From positions 13,279,025 to 13,343,024 of the forward strand of contig NC_012875.2 in NCBI RefSeq assembly GCF_000003195.3: 64,000 nucleotides of DNA. Reading direction: 5' to 3'. The stretch comes from Sorghum bicolor (taxonomy: Eukaryota > Streptophyta > Magnoliopsida > Poales > Poaceae). Both the position numbers and the translations under genes were made by a program. The notes below the pieces were generated by a model. It was not told where the DNA came from, made no database searches, and saw only the letters and a program-made list of their open reading frames with translations. This document shows positions 31,475 to 43,833 of this stretch, one piece after another (positions within the stretch are counted from its first letter, which is position 1; each line of letters starts with the position of its first letter).

Positions 31475-34243
31475 TGTAGCACCCGGTTTGAATAACAAAA
31501 CCAGATACACACCATATGTGAGCCCACGAAGTCAAATCTCATATATAGCCACAAATAGGGGTAATATCAATAGACAATTCTTATATATGACGAACTTAGT
31601 ATAAAAGATATAACCTTAGATAGCAAACAGCAGAAAGACACTCCGTTCTTCAGGCGAAAGCTCCAAATCCACAGGGACAACTGACTGGTTGAGCACAAGC
31701 CTAAACTCTTCTCCAAACTAGCAATCTGTTACCCATCCGGGATTTTTATCCAAATAAAATGTAAAGGCAAGCGTAAGTACATCTCGTACTCAGCAAGAAT
31801 AACATAGGGTTCATGAGGCTCAAAGGCTAGACACTGGTTTAACTGCATGTAGCTTTTAGTTGTCACAATTTTAGCATATGAGTAGCATCAAGTTGGCAAG
31901 TCCCATAGTAAACTCATGATCAGGTAAAATGAATAAAGAATAGCATAAACAACATATTAACAACAATAACTTTAATAATTTGCCATTAGTGATCATTTAT
32001 TCTGTATTGGTCCAAGCCCGCTCGTGACCGTGAGCACGGCTGATATATCAGTTTTACACCCTGCAGAGGTTGTACACTTTCACTGTGAGTCATGATTTAC
32101 CCTTTCGCCCGAGGCCCGTCGACCTCTTAGCCCACTACCAAGGAAGACCGGCAGGGTTCACTATGAAGCCTTTCAAAGGTTCGTGTAACAAGTTAGGGCC
32201 ACTTGGTTTCGTTAGTCAGTCCGTGTGACTCACCCGCAGGAATCCACGGTCTGCTATCCCCCATTTGCGCCACAAGGGTAACCACTAACAAGCTAGAAAA
32301 GGTCCTAATACTGAGCTAAAGCCAGAGCCATGTAGCCCTCACAGTTGTACTGTATGTCCCGGATGGTCACATACAGATAAGTCCTTATGGAGAGAAACTA
32401 GAGCACCATAAGATAGCCCAATGCTCCAGCCCTCTTTACCAAAGTTGCTAAAAAGTCATCTTTTAATGTTTATTCCATATTCTATTAATCAAATTACAAG
32501 ATCATGGTTTAGTGGAGCACTAGCATAAGCTACCCAATGCAAAACCATAGGTGACAAGGTGTAAGATCAATACTAGAAAATCCTTATCAAGGAGACACAT
32601 GCAATATGAATTGTGTGATTAAAGTTATTAGGAAACAAGGATGATCCCATGCTATACTTGCCTTGAAACTTAGATCCTCTTTTACTTCCAAACCTTCCAC
32701 AAACTGCTTCTTGATCACCACGTAAAAGCTCATCGTCTAAACTCAGTCATCACATCAACAACAATCATCCAGAGGCAATCATACAAAGCAAAACAAACCT
32801 ATAATTAGAACAATACACAAACAGTAGAAAATAAAGATGAAAAGTTTATAAAATGGATCTACGTCGCACTACGATCACACAGACGTAAAGATCACGAAAT
32901 CGGAGCAATAACGAAGAAGTTATGATTTTCCTAAGATTTTCTTTAATAAAATAATTAATTAAATAGGATCACAAAAATAAAAAGTTACAAACTTGTAAAA
33001 TAGTGAGACTAACATGTAGATCTTGTGATTACGAATCTAATGCAATTTGAATGGATCAAATCGGAGTTAAAACGGAGTTTTTTTGAGCAATATAAAACTA
33101 GTGGCAAACTTGTAATTTCCTGAAAACATATTTTGAATCTCAGCGGACGGGAATACGCTTTCGGAGTTAGAAAACGTATTCTGGAAATCCGCAAAGGACT
33201 ACGGGTTGACTCTTTAAAAACCAGGGGCTCTTTTTGTAAAAGGTGCGGCCGAAGGGGTATGATTCAATTTAGGCCATTGGATTTTAAACGGACGGCCGAG
33301 ATTAGATCAGGGGTGGGGGAGGGAGTTCGCCGGCCGGAGTTTGGGGAGGTCACGGTGGCGCCATGGCCGGTGATGGCCGGTGCTTGCTGACTTGGCGATT
33401 TAGGGCACTAGAAAGCGGACCGAAAGCACCGGGGCGTAGAGAAGCTCGTCGCGAACATACCTAGGACCAAAACGAAGTCGAGGAGCGGCTGAGACGTGCT
33501 CGCGACGGATGAAGGCGGACGGCGAGCCCCTGCAAGGTTCGGTGAGGGTGAGCCGTGCACAGAAAACACGAAATCGCGAACATAGAGACTCGGCGACTTC
33601 GCAAGAGGGAAACGAAGCTCGGTGAATCGCTTACGGTGACCAAAACGCGTCGCAAAGGCGGATTGTTTTCGAGATGGACCTCGGCGATGTTTTCTCGGCG
33701 AGAACTATGCGACGGTCGGCTCTGGGATTTGGTAGGGGGGCTTGGCGAGGATCGGGGTGAGTATTTAAAGGGACAAACGTGCGGAGCAAGGATTGCTCGC
33801 GTGAATCGCGCGCGGTGCGTGCGACTCGAGCTCGTGTCTTACCCGGACACGAGGTAGGAGACGGCTCCGACAGCTGGGCCCCACCTGTCGGTGTCCCAGG
33901 GGCGCGGGACCCGCCCGTCAGCGGTGGCAGCGAGGTGGAGAGGCGCATAGAAGAAGGAAGGAGGGGGAGAAAAAGAAACCAGTCCGCGGGGGGGGGGGGG
34001 GGAAGAAGACTGGGCCAAACCTATTTCAAAATATTTTCAAAACCAAATTTGAATTCCTTTTCAATCTTTATCCAAACCACTCATCACAATAAATCCAATG
34101 CAAGGGCATGCATGCTTTGTTAACTCCTATAGTAAATTTTAATTAAAATAAAAATATTATTTTTCCTATATTTCATGGGCACAAAAATACACAATTTAAG
34201 AATTTATCCTATTTTGGAAAATTGCAAATTTTGGGGTGTTACA
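31475..34243 (-). mobile_element. RT5: solo LTR of a Tekay-type element
   Basis: A 2769-bp LTR in reverse orientation; the minus strand reads TGTAACACCCC...GGGTGCTACA. It is flanked by CTCTC (31470-31474 and 34244-34248), with no internal region, PBS or polypurine tract. This is the signature of recombination between the two LTRs of one element. It keeps family landmarks on the minus strand: a GC-rich block (about 33990-33240), a donor-like CTAG/GTATGT at 33460, an exon-like island 32736-32662 ending before GCAAGT, and the conserved stem near 32040-32016. A G-run near 33987-34002 sits at the same place as the poly-C of RT3. Confidence 0.9.
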
Positions 34244-35994
34244 CTCTCTAAATAAACTTTGTAGATCTCAAAAAGTTATGAAACTTTGTAGTTGATAACT
34301 TTTTGTTTTGAAATCATCTTGTCATGCAAAAACTACATTTGAATTTCTTAAATTTGAAAATTCTTTGCCGAGTGTTTTTCTTTGACACTCGGCAAAGACC
34401 TTCTTTGCCAGAGTGTCAAAAACAAAACACTCGGCAAAGAAAAATTCAAATCGAATTTTGAAGCCCGAAACGAATTCAAATTAAAAAGTTTTTAACTACA
34501 AAGTTGTACAACTTCTCAAGATCTACAACATTTATTTTGATCATTTCTTTATTTGACAAGTTCAAAACAAATTTATTTACAAATTTTACAGCTCTCTCTT
34601 ATAGTATATGAAACTACAAGACAGATATATAAGATTTTAGAAAATGTTAGAATCATCATGTCGGATGAACATATGACAAAATAACCAATATCAACTCTGT
34701 AGATCTTGAGATGTTATGAAATTTTGTATTTGGCAACTTTTTTATTTGAGTTCATCTTGTCATGCAAAACCACGTTTTTAATTGAAAATTTTAAAATTTG
34801 ATTTTTTTAAACAACCTCGGATGGAAAAACTCTCTAAATAAACTTTGTAGATCTCAAAAAGTTATGAAACTTTGTAGTTGATAACCTTTTGTTTTGAAAT
34901 CATCTTGTCATGCAAAAACTATATTTGAATTTCTTAAATTTGAAAATTCTTTGCCGAGTGTCAAAAATAAAACACTCGGCAAAGAAAATTTCAAATCGAA
35001 TTTTGAAGCCCTAAACGAATTCAAATCAAAACGTTTTTAACTACAAAGTTGTATAACTTCTTAAGATCTACAACATTTATTTTCATCATTTCTATATTTG
35101 ACAAAGCCAAAACAAATTTATTTGCAAATATTACATCTCTCTCTTATAGTATATGAAACTACAAGACATATATATAAGATTTTAGAAAAATATTAGAATG
35201 ACCATGTCGGATGAACATATGATAAAATAACCAAAATAAACTATGTAGATTTTCAGTTGTTATGAAATTTAGTATTTGGCAACTTTTTTATTTGAGTTCA
35301 TCTTGTCATGCAAAACCATGTTTTTAATTGAAAATTTTAAATTTTGATTTTGTTAAACAACCTCGGATGGAAAAACTCTCTAAATAATTTAAAAAAGTTA
35401 TGAAACTTTGTAGTTGATAACCTTTTGTTTTGAAATCATCTTGTCATGCAAAAACTACATTTGAATTTATTAAATTTGAAAATTCTTTGCATAGTGTTTT
35501 TCTTTGACACTCGGCAAAGAAAGGTCCTGCCGAAAACACTCGACAAAGAAAATTTCAAATCGAATTTTGAAGCCCTAAACGAATTCAAATTAAAAAGTTT
35601 TTGATACATAGTTGTACAACTTCTCAAGATCTACAACATTTATTTTGATCATTTCTTTATTTGACAAAGTCAAAACAAATTTATTTACAAATTTTACAGC
35701 TCTCTTATAGTATATCAAACTACAAGATAGATATATAAGATCTTGGAAAAATATTAGAATGACCATGTGGGATGAACATATGACAAAATAACCAAAATAA
35801 ACTCTGTAGATCTTGAGATGTTATGAAATTTTGTATTTGGCAACTTTTTATTTGAGTTCATCTTCTCATGCAAAACGGCGTTTTTAATTGAAAATTTTAA
35901 ATTTTGATTTTTTCAAGATCTACAACATTTATTTTGATCATTTCTTTATTTAACAAAGCAAAAACAAATTTAATTACAAATTTTACATCTCTGT
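34244..35994. repeat. Tandem array, segment 3
   Basis: About 3 units with starts near 34559, 35102 and 35665. The last unit is internally shortened: at about 35915-35923 the first half-copy jumps straight to the CAAGATCTACAAC part of the inverted arm, losing the second half-copy and the core palindrome. Ends at the RT6 duplication TCTGT. Confidence 0.88.
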
Positions 35995-37502
35995 TGTTGA
36001 CACTAGCTAACACCACTTAGATACTAGGTTGTCATCCCTAGCATGGCGCCAGAGTGTACAAAGGTATTTATAAATATAAAGGCTCTTTAGAAAATAATCT
36101 ATTCTATCCGCAAGCGCACAGATAAAACACCTCATTGTAGCATTTCACCAGGATAAGTATTCCAGGTATCGTTATTTATAATTTTGCTCGAGAGAACTAA
36201 GGAAGATGGAATTAAATCAAAGGGGCAAAATCTATCAAGGCATAGACTAGAGATAAGCTTGCAAGAACATGATTAGAGAAACTCGTCACACAGTCACTTA
36301 CTTTACCAGGGGGTAAACCATAAAGATAATGATAATAAAGTATAAGTTCATGGGTAGATAGCACAGTGATTAGAAAATAGACTACTCCTCATATATGTAG
36401 GTGATGTCGGATTAGCTAGAGAATGGATTCTAAGTTATCTACTAACTACTAAGTCATAATCTACTCTAGTTATCTACAGGATCATATATAGCATAAAAGA
36501 CTCTTCATTCATGTATAAGGAACATTGATAAAGTAAATCAGAACATCGCATGACTTACTCCACAATACCGGTTCTGCCTGTCCTATCAACGGAGGGTGGA
36601 CTATATAAGAATCAACGAAGCTGTCACTATCGCGAACTACCACACGACTCGGCCAATAGGATACATTTGCAGATAAATAACATCTAAGCACCACGCTCAC
36701 ATGTGATCTATCACCTAACTCCCTCGCGACAAGAGCTAAGCGCTTTGCAAACTTATACATAAACTCATTATCAATTATAACTATATCAAATATAGAACTA
36801 GAGCAAACTAAGAACATAATAATTAGAGACATAATGCAATTAGAACAATAGAATTAGAGAAAGATATGAATAATACCAATCTTTATTACCGAAGATCCGA
36901 ATCCAGAGCGTAGTGCTCTACTTCTCTAATTGCTATCTAATCAACCTCTAAACTTGAAGGATTAGGGAGTAGCTAATTCTAATTCTCTGTGGGAGAGAGA
37001 TCTAAACCCTAACTTTGATGGCTACCTCTGAATAATGATTTCTCCTCCCTTCCTCCAGGGGCCAGGGGGTCTGGTTTTATAGTCCCCTCAAGTGAACGTG
37101 AGCCATTGGATCAAACCGACATAGATTGTATGGTTTAGATTGGTCCTTTAGGTCGGTGGAGAGTTGTCCCGAGAGAGAGTCCTGATCCAACTCCTGGCCA
37201 GGGCGGGCGCCCAAGGGGGTGGGCGGCCGCCCAGCTCCCGAGCCCGAATTGCGTCCCGTTCGTTCTCGTGGCTTCTGGATCCTTCAAGATTGAGGAAAAT
37301 TGCGCGGCACGTAATTATCTCGTTGTAAACATGACATGTGGGCCTTCTCTCCATATTTTCTGATAAACCCCTGCAGAAATAGATAAACACCAAAACTCGT
37401 GGAATTCTGTCAGATAAAACCCTAATTCTAGATGTTTGTTTCATATTGATCCTTTTCTATGTTTATTTGATTATTAGTTTTAGTACTTAAGGACCGTCAA
37501 CA
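35995..37502 (-). repeat. RT6 3' LTR
   Basis: 1508 bp. TATA box (plus-strand TTTTATAG) at 37075-37082; palindromes GGGCGGGCGCCC at 37201-37212 and GGGCGGCCGCCC at 37221-37232. Nearly identical to 43834-45351; short indels (for example an AGAG repeat near 37175) explain the 10-bp length difference. A PBS-like TGGCGCCAGAGTG lies near the outer end at about 36043. Confidence 0.92.
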
Positions 37503-37541
37503 AACTCCCCCAAGCTTACCCTTTGCTCGTCCCTGAGCAAA
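37503..37541 (-). other. RT6 polypurine tract and pre-PPT stem-loop
   Basis: On the minus strand AAGCTTGGGGGAGTT precedes the LTR. Arms TTTGCTC (37522-37528) and GAGCAAA (37535-37541) form a 7-bp stem; an inserted T spoils the eighth pair seen in RT2. The edge is 19 nt from the LTR. Confidence 0.7.
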
Positions 37542-39054
37542 CAGCTAAACTTAGATGGATAAGGTGTTGCTTCGATGTTTTCTTTCCTGACAGGCACACA
37601 TGCTTTTACATAAAAATCCTTCCAGATTAGAGTGAAGTGTTATGAAGTTTAGTACCTGCACTTAAATCTTAAGTAATCAAAAGTCAAAATAGTTAAGTCA
37701 AGCACTATCCCTCTTGTCTATACTTCACCTTTATTCTAGAGTTTTTCATAAGTTTTCAAAATAAAACTCAGAGTTCCCAGTAATGATTCTCTCAGGTCTC
37801 TCTATATGTGGTATTTGTGGATCCTTACCATAATGTCACTTACCTATAGCTAATAGAATATTTAAGTGGAGCTCGTAGGAGTGAAAACAGCTCATACATA
37901 TGTTGTCTAATCGAGCCATGGATCTAAAGGAACTCAGCATATAATTAAATCAAGATGTGCATGTGTGATGGAGTAAATGATAGTGATGGTGAAAATGCAA
38001 TAGTGTTAATAAATCTTAGTTCTCATTGCTCCTCATATTGCTATCTCTCCTCCTCTTTGATCTTTGCTTTGGGAGAACATGGGCTATCTTTTCTTTCTTT
38101 TTTTCTCTTTTTTTTCAGGTGGGTAGTAGATACCCCTAATTCTACTGTCAGACACTTGTCCATTTTTTCCGCTCAAGTGGGCATCTTTGTACCCCTAATT
38201 CTACTTCGGACACTTGTCCATTTTTACCTCTCGTCTCACTCTTTTTCTTTCTTTTTTCGAGGTTCCGGGCACTTGCCCCTTTTTATTTCCTCATATATTT
38301 TTGCATAACCCATGCCTCTTCTGCATTGAATCTTTTTAGAGAGAGAGAATAACAATACTTGGGACAGTGAGTGATAATATTTTTAGCAATTTTAATGATT
38401 GATGATGAATGCTGTGGTAGATGTGTGCAAGTGAATATCTTAATTTAACCACATGAAAAGCTCCTAAGGGTCTACACAGCTCGATCAAACTCAATGTAAA
38501 TATAGTAAAAGATGTTATAGCAAGTATTGCTGTGGTAGGTAATTTTGTTATGCTAGGAACTCATCATGTGATTTGTAAGTTTTCAAAAATAAATCTCTAG
38601 AACTTAGTGTAGTAGGAACAAGATAAACAGTAGCTCAACTTTATATCATGCCTTTTGCTTACCTAGACTTTAGTTTTATGCTTCCCAAAGATAGTAATTT
38701 TAGTTTCAGTAATTCCTGGAAGAATTCTAATATAAAAGCTAGGTACTTGTAAGTAAGCAAACAGAGCAACTGTTCATCATTTCCATCATGCATATTTTTG
38801 GTTTTTTTATTTTTCTAGAGATTAAGCTTAGCAGAAAAATAAAGTACACTTATCTACACACTCTTTTTATTTTGTTTTCATGTTTATTAAAGTGCAGTGA
38901 ATTAAAGCAAGAAAATATTTATTTGGTTTTCTAAGTTTTTCCTTTTTAAGATAAATTAAATACTAAGACAGAATAGCATAAATAAGAAGAGCAAATAAAA
39001 ACTTAGTTGATAAATTTGGGAGGAACTCCCCCAAGCTGGATGTTGACGTCGGTC
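37542..39054 (-). other. RT6 3' non-coding region
   Basis: About 1.5 kb with no plausible coding. Contains a short duplication (ACCCCTAATTCTACT ... ACACTTGTCC, at about 38131-38165 and again at 38191-38225) and T-rich runs. Its first part (CCCCCAAGCTTA...TTTGCTCG) is shared with RT2. Confidence 0.6.
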
Positions 39055-40611
39055 TTACCCGATGTTCCAGAACCGCATCATGGTTGTGATGTTGTCGTTC
39101 ATTGTTGTTGTATCTTGTCTCAGCTCTTCTACTGCAGCGGCATGGTCCTGGTTCCATTTTTGTTGCTCTTCCAGGAGTCTTCCATGTTCTGCTTGCGTGT
39201 TCTGTATGTCGAGGAGGGTGTTGTCGGTACGAGTGAAGAAAGCACCGGCCTCTTGATAGTAGTCATTCGTGAAGGCGTAGGAGGCGTCGGAGTATCGTCC
39301 TGCATCAAATTGGGGCGGAGGTCTGGATCCTGAAGCTCCATATGGATCAGTGGAGTACCTGCCCGTATGAAAAGGCGGGTTTGTCCACTGGTGATCTTGG
39401 CTCTCCGGGCATGTCTCCTCTGTTGGCTCTTGTGGTTGCGCATGACGAGCCCATGGGTCTCGAAGGACTCGTGGATTGTAATCGCAATAATGCAGGTGCG
39501 CTGCTTCTTCTAGTCCAGGGTCAGCTCCATACCAAGTGCGTTCTCGGTGAGTGGTTATCCTTTCGGAAGCCACTCGCTGTGGAGTTCTCTGGTTCACCGG
39601 TGTTGCTGCAATCTCAATCAAAAAGTTTTGCACAGCGTAGAGGCTAAGGCTCGGGTTAGGTAACCGAATCTTGCCTTTATCATCATATAGCATATACATT
39701 ATATTCCCCTCTTTCTTTAACATCCGAGCTTGTCTAAATGTGTCATAGCCATGGTAAATTCTTAATTCTTCTATGAAGTCCAACGATGAATTTTCGAGTA
39801 AGTGAAGATTAGTGGCTAGACGAGTGATAAGTGAAGTACATCCTACTGGTCCCTGAAGACTAGGTATACTAAGCCAATGTGAAACTAATAGTGTAACAGG
39901 TGAAGTAGGTACTTTACTAATAGCAGCATATAAAAGTTGTAAATCTCCTACTCTTACTTTCCTAATATCATCGCGATAGAAAATATTGTACCCAAGCCAT
40001 TTGTGAAACATCCTGAGAGTGGGGTGTTCCATGTCACTGGTTCGGGCTTGACTGTAAAAATTATCTCTAGATATTTCTCTCCAAAACTGGTGTTTCTCAA
40101 AGTTGGGTAAATCGGAGTCAATGTTCAGGATGCATCTTGAAGAGAAACCAAGATGGTCGCTCAGCTTTCTCCAAGATAACATAATTTCCTGTTTAAACAT
40201 CCGAAAAACAATTCCCCCCTCATAGTATTGTAAAGTGCAAAGAAATTCCTGGGTGAGAAGACGAGAACCCAGCTCAGTTATATTCCAAAAATTTGTCCAA
40301 CCCATCATTTGAAAAATTAAGTCAAATTCAGTGTCCATACCTGTTTCTCGTAGTAGGATTGGATCGATAGTAGGGGTGTGAATGAAATCTTTGTTCTTCA
40401 ATTGCTGATATACTTCCTTCTCCCTTCGGGTCTTCAGTCCAAGGTCTCCTATCTTGAGAAGGACCTTGATTTGCTGGCCTGATGAAGATGATGGAGCTTG
40501 TGTGGGTGTCGGATCGACGCTCATCTCTGATGGCTGTGAGGAGTGTCGGGTTGAACTCCTTGTACCAATGTTCTTAAGAGCCTTCCCTGCATTTTTCACC
40601 TTCTTAAACAT
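39055..40611 (-). CDS. RT6 ORF2, homologue of RT2 ORF2
   Basis: A 518-residue intact ORF. I choose ATG at 40611 since the longer frame opens on GTG. Basic N-terminus (FKKVKNAGKALKN); Ser/Pro/Thr-rich segment; then the core shared with RT2 ORF2 (TIDPILLRETGMDTEFD, GWTNFW, LLTQEFLCTL, FWREIS, HPTLRMFHKWL, SPVTLLVSHWL). The C-terminal third is Tyr/Pro/Asp-rich and ends in a probable coiled coil (LEEQQKWNQDHAAAVEELR). No membrane helix or signal peptide is evident. Resemblance to ATHILA ORF1 / putative plant transposon protein families is from memory and unsure. It is intact although gag in the same element is broken. Its promoter-like region is at 40952-41007. Confidence 0.7.
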   Translation of the reverse strand: MFKKVKNAGKALKNIGTRSSTRHSSQPSEMSVDPTPTQAPSSSSGQQIKVLLKIGDLGLKTRREKEVYQQLKNKDFIHTPTIDPILLRETGMDTEFDLIFQMMGWTNFWNITELGSRLLTQEFLCTLQYYEGGIVFRMFKQEIMLSWRKLSDHLGFSSRCILNIDSDLPNFEKHQFWREISRDNFYSQARTSDMEHPTLRMFHKWLGYNIFYRDDIRKVRVGDLQLLYAAISKVPTSPVTLLVSHWLSIPSLQGPVGCTSLITRLATNLHLLENSSLDFIEELRIYHGYDTFRQARMLKKEGNIMYMLYDDKGKIRLPNPSLSLYAVQNFLIEIAATPVNQRTPQRVASERITTHRERTWYGADPGLEEAAHLHYCDYNPRVLRDPWARHAQPQEPTEETCPESQDHQWTNPPFHTGRYSTDPYGASGSRPPPQFDAGRYSDASYAFTNDYYQEAGAFFTRTDNTLLDIQNTQAEHGRLLEEQQKWNQDHAAAVEELRQDTTTMNDNITTMMRFWNIG

Positions 40612-40951
40612 CCTGCAAACAAAAGTTGGCAAAAACACAACTGGTGGAAAATGTGAGATAAAATGTTAGTGGTAAGCTGTCCGGGGTGTTAGTAGTCCAG
40701 GGGTTAATTGTTCAAGACAAGTTTCTATTTTGGTAGAGCCTCCCACTAAACAACTTTTACTTCCGCTTAGACAACGGGATCACTACTTGCTAGGTGACAA
40801 TCACTCTCTCAAAAGAACTCCAACCTTCCCTTCCACTATCCTCTTTCTCTCTACTCTCTTCTCTTCACTACAAGAACTCCTTCTCGGGAAACTGAGATTT
40901 GTGTGGTTTTCTGAAGTGTTTGTGTGAAGAGAAGGGGAGCTGAAGGTGGGC
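40612..40951 (-). other. Candidate 5' UTR of RT6 ORF2
   Basis: Coding-strand sequence from the internal TATA box to the ATG: CT- and GA-rich at its start, like a plant leader. TTTTGTTTGCAG/G sits 1 nt before the ATG and fits a 3' splice-acceptor consensus, so a spliced route to ORF2 is an alternative to the internal promoter. Confidence 0.4.
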
Positions 40952-41007
40952 TTTTATAGGCTGAGCAGGGGACAGGGCGGGCGCCCAAGGTAGGTGGGCG
41001 GGCGCCC
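40952..41007 (-). promoter_or_regulatory. Internal promoter-like region upstream of RT6 ORF2
   Basis: Minus strand CTATAAAA (40959-40952), with GGGCGGGCGCCC at 40975-40986 and 40996-41007 behind it, starts 21 bp apart. The same palindrome and spacing occur in the LTR of this element, but here the pair sits only about 16 bp from the TATA box rather than about 120. Confidence 0.55.
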
Positions 41008-41507
41008 ACCCCTGGTGTCCATCCTGGGTGTGCTTCCTCCACTTGCTTCCTTGCTTTGATCTCACGCAGAATAATATTGTGTTGGTGGTGGTTGGACGGT
41101 GGAAAGATGTCAGGTGAGTGGAAACATATTGGTGGATGAAATTATGTGATGGGATGTATGTGAGGTGAAGTGTATGACATGTGGGACCCAAAGAGTGTGG
41201 GTCATGCTTCTAGAAGATAAATATAATGCAGGAAAATCTATAAGAATTGAAACTTAATGAAAATGATATTGGAAAATATTTTTGTGCCTCCACAATAATT
41301 ATTAAATATGGGTTGTTACACACCACAAATATTATTTATATGGGGCTTTTCTTTTTTTTTAATTATTATAATTATGCTATGACTAATGCAAGAATTAATT
41401 ATGTAAGAATTTAAATATGAGAAAATTAATAATGCGGGTAAATACCGATTTACCTCCCGGTGAGGGTTTGGGATTTTTAGGTCCCACAAGCTGGACCTCC
41501 AATTCTT
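41008..41507 (-). other. RT6 spacer between gag-pro and ORF2
   Basis: About 0.5 kb, AT-rich toward gag (41210-41450). No RT or integrase remains are seen. Confidence 0.6.
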
Positions 41508-43560
41508 TTAATCTTCTGAGTTACCTTCCTCCGGAGATGGTGTCTCCAGTGGTTCTTCATGAACTTCCTTCACTGTAGAGTCTCTCTCTGGTCTGGGTTT
41601 GAATGTGAAGTGTTCTTCTTGACCGTTTATGTTGAACTTGATTTCTCCTTTTCCGACATCAATGTGGGCATTGGCAGTGCTCAGAAATGGCCTTCCAAGG
41701 ATGATGGACACTTTTGAGTCAGGACTCATGTCCAATACTACAAAGTCTACTGGCACAAGGAAATCTCTGATCTTGACTGGAATGTTTTCGGCGATGCCCA
41801 ATGGGTGTCGAACCGATTGATCCGCTAGTTGCAAGCACATTGATGTTGGTTCTAAAGTTGCATGCTCAAGCTTTTTGTAGACTGATGCTGGCATCACACT
41901 GACACTTGCTCCGAGATCACAAAGTGCATTGTTGAAGTGTTGGTTTCCGATCGAGCAGTCAATAGTGGGACATCCTAGATCTTCCTTCTTCTTTGGTGGC
42001 TTATTGAGGATGGCCGCACTACATTCTTCTGTCAGCTTGATAACCTCAGTGGTGGGCAGTGGTCTCTTCTTGTTAAGAATATCTCTGATGTACTTTGCAT
42101 ATGTAGGTACCTGTATGGCATCGAGCAAAGGTATGTTGACATATAATTTTTGAATGACCTCTACAAACTTACCAAACTGCTCATCCGACTGTAGTCCTCT
42201 GTTTCTTCTGGGAAATGGCAAATAGTTGGTGTCGTAAAAATCTTTCCTCATTTCTCCAGTTCTTGGTGGTTGTGGCAGATCTTCTACTTCAACAGGGCTT
42301 TCTTCTTCTATCACTGCTGGTTGCACTGGTGCTGATGTTCTTTGTTTCTCTTTTGGGTATGGTGGATCTCTGGTAGCTTTGCCTCCTCTAGTAGTTATAT
42401 TCTTTACCTGCTCAAGGTTAGTAGCAACAGGCAGTGCAGCAGCTAACTTTATTAATTTAAGCTCTACCCTTTTATTAAGAGTGTTTTGCTCATCAAAGAA
42501 AGTTAGTAGAAAATCCATTTTATTGTGTATATCTTTTAGAGATGATTCATTTGTATCTAGCCTTTGTTTAACTTCATCATTAATTTTGGTTTGTTGAGCA
42601 ATTATTTCTTTTAATGAAAGTTGCATGACAGTATTACCTGAATTCATACCTTTGCTATTGGGTTGACTCGAAGTTGGTTGATATTTGTATGCTGTCTCAA
42701 TGGCCCTTTGATTTTCTTTGAACTTGGCCCTCTGGTCAATCCAATGGAGCAAATTTTCCATCTTAGTTGATAATGCATTTACTTCTTCTGGTATTTCTTC
42801 AGTTTGATGACATTGTTGAGCTTTATCTTGGAACCAGCTTTGGTTTTCTGCTATCTTATCCAAAAGTATTTCTGCTTTTCAAGTTGTAAGCTCCAAGAAT
42901 GATCCTTTCGCAGATGCATCTAGGCACTCACGAGCCTTCTGGGTTAATCCATGGTAGAAGGTCTGCATAAGTAACCATGTAGCCATTCCATGGTGAGGAC
43001 AATCTGATATGTATCCTTGAAAATGCTCCCATGCTTCTGAAATGGCTTCTGTCTTCTGCTGTTGAAAACTGACAATATTTCCTCTTAAGGCAGTTGTTTT
43101 GCCTATAGGGAAAAACTTTGATAGAAACGCATCTGACAAGTTCGTCCAGTTGTTGATGTTATCTTGATGAGTGTAGAACCACTTCCTCGCTTTTCCTTCT
43201 AGTGAGAATGGAAAAAAGGCAAAGCGGTATGACGTCTTTGTCAACTCCGTTGATGTGGATTGTGCTTCCAATCTCTAAGAAATTCTGCAAGTGTGCACTG
43301 GCATCTTCATGTGCCTTTCCACTGAATTGTGTAGCTTGTACCAAATTGATGAGGCTTGACTTGAGCTCAAACTCGGGTATTCTTTCTTCTACTGCAAATC
43401 TTGGACCAGTTGGAATGTTGTCAAGACTTGGAGCAGAGAATTCTTGCAAGGTCTTTTGTGCCATAGCTTCAGCAATTGGTAGTTAGCTTCTTCTCTTGAT
43501 TGTTTTGGTTCTGATGATGAAGAGTTGAATGTACCCAAAGTCAATCCTGTTATACCCTGT
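41508..43560 (-). pseudogene. gag-pro: RT6 gag-protease, frameshifted and with a stop codon
   Basis: Homologue of RT2 gag-pro in at least three pieces. The capsid start (MAQKTLQEFSAPS, ATG at 43464) runs to a frame change near 43215-43270; the second piece (FSLEGKARKWFY, GKTTALRGN, CPHHGMATWLL) runs to TGA at 42881-42879. After this stop the same frame continues to 41508 with the gag C-terminus and an aspartic-protease-like domain carrying the Athila-type DLGASVSVMP motif and IILGRPFL. Gag remnants extend upstream of 43464 in another frame. No CCHC knuckle is apparent, unlike RT2. A functional particle protein is unlikely from this copy. Confidence 0.85.
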
Positions 43561-43807
43561 ATAAAAATATAAACATAGAAAAACAACAGGGTGAACCTGC
43601 CAAAGCAGCGGTGCCTTGTTATGATTTCTCACTTAGTAGCTGTTTTATGCAATTATTTCTCTATAGTCTAGTCTAAAATTTTATATGAATAACCTTGATT
43701 GATTTTCTGGCTTTCCTTACAGTTCCTAAATATTACTCCTTTATTCCCCTTTTATGACTTATTCCTGAGGCTCATATAATTCCTATAATTCCTATAATTC
43801 CTATAAT

Positions 43808-43825
43808 TCCCCGGCAACGGCGCCA
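43808..43825 (-). other. RT6 primer binding site (tRNA-Asp)
   Basis: TCCCCGGCAACGGCGCCA, 18 of 18 against the 3' end of plant tRNA-Asp, 8 nt from the LTR at 43834. A short tandem ATTCCTATA repeat (43769-43809) abuts it. Confidence 0.9.
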
Positions 43826-43833
43826 GAAATGCT

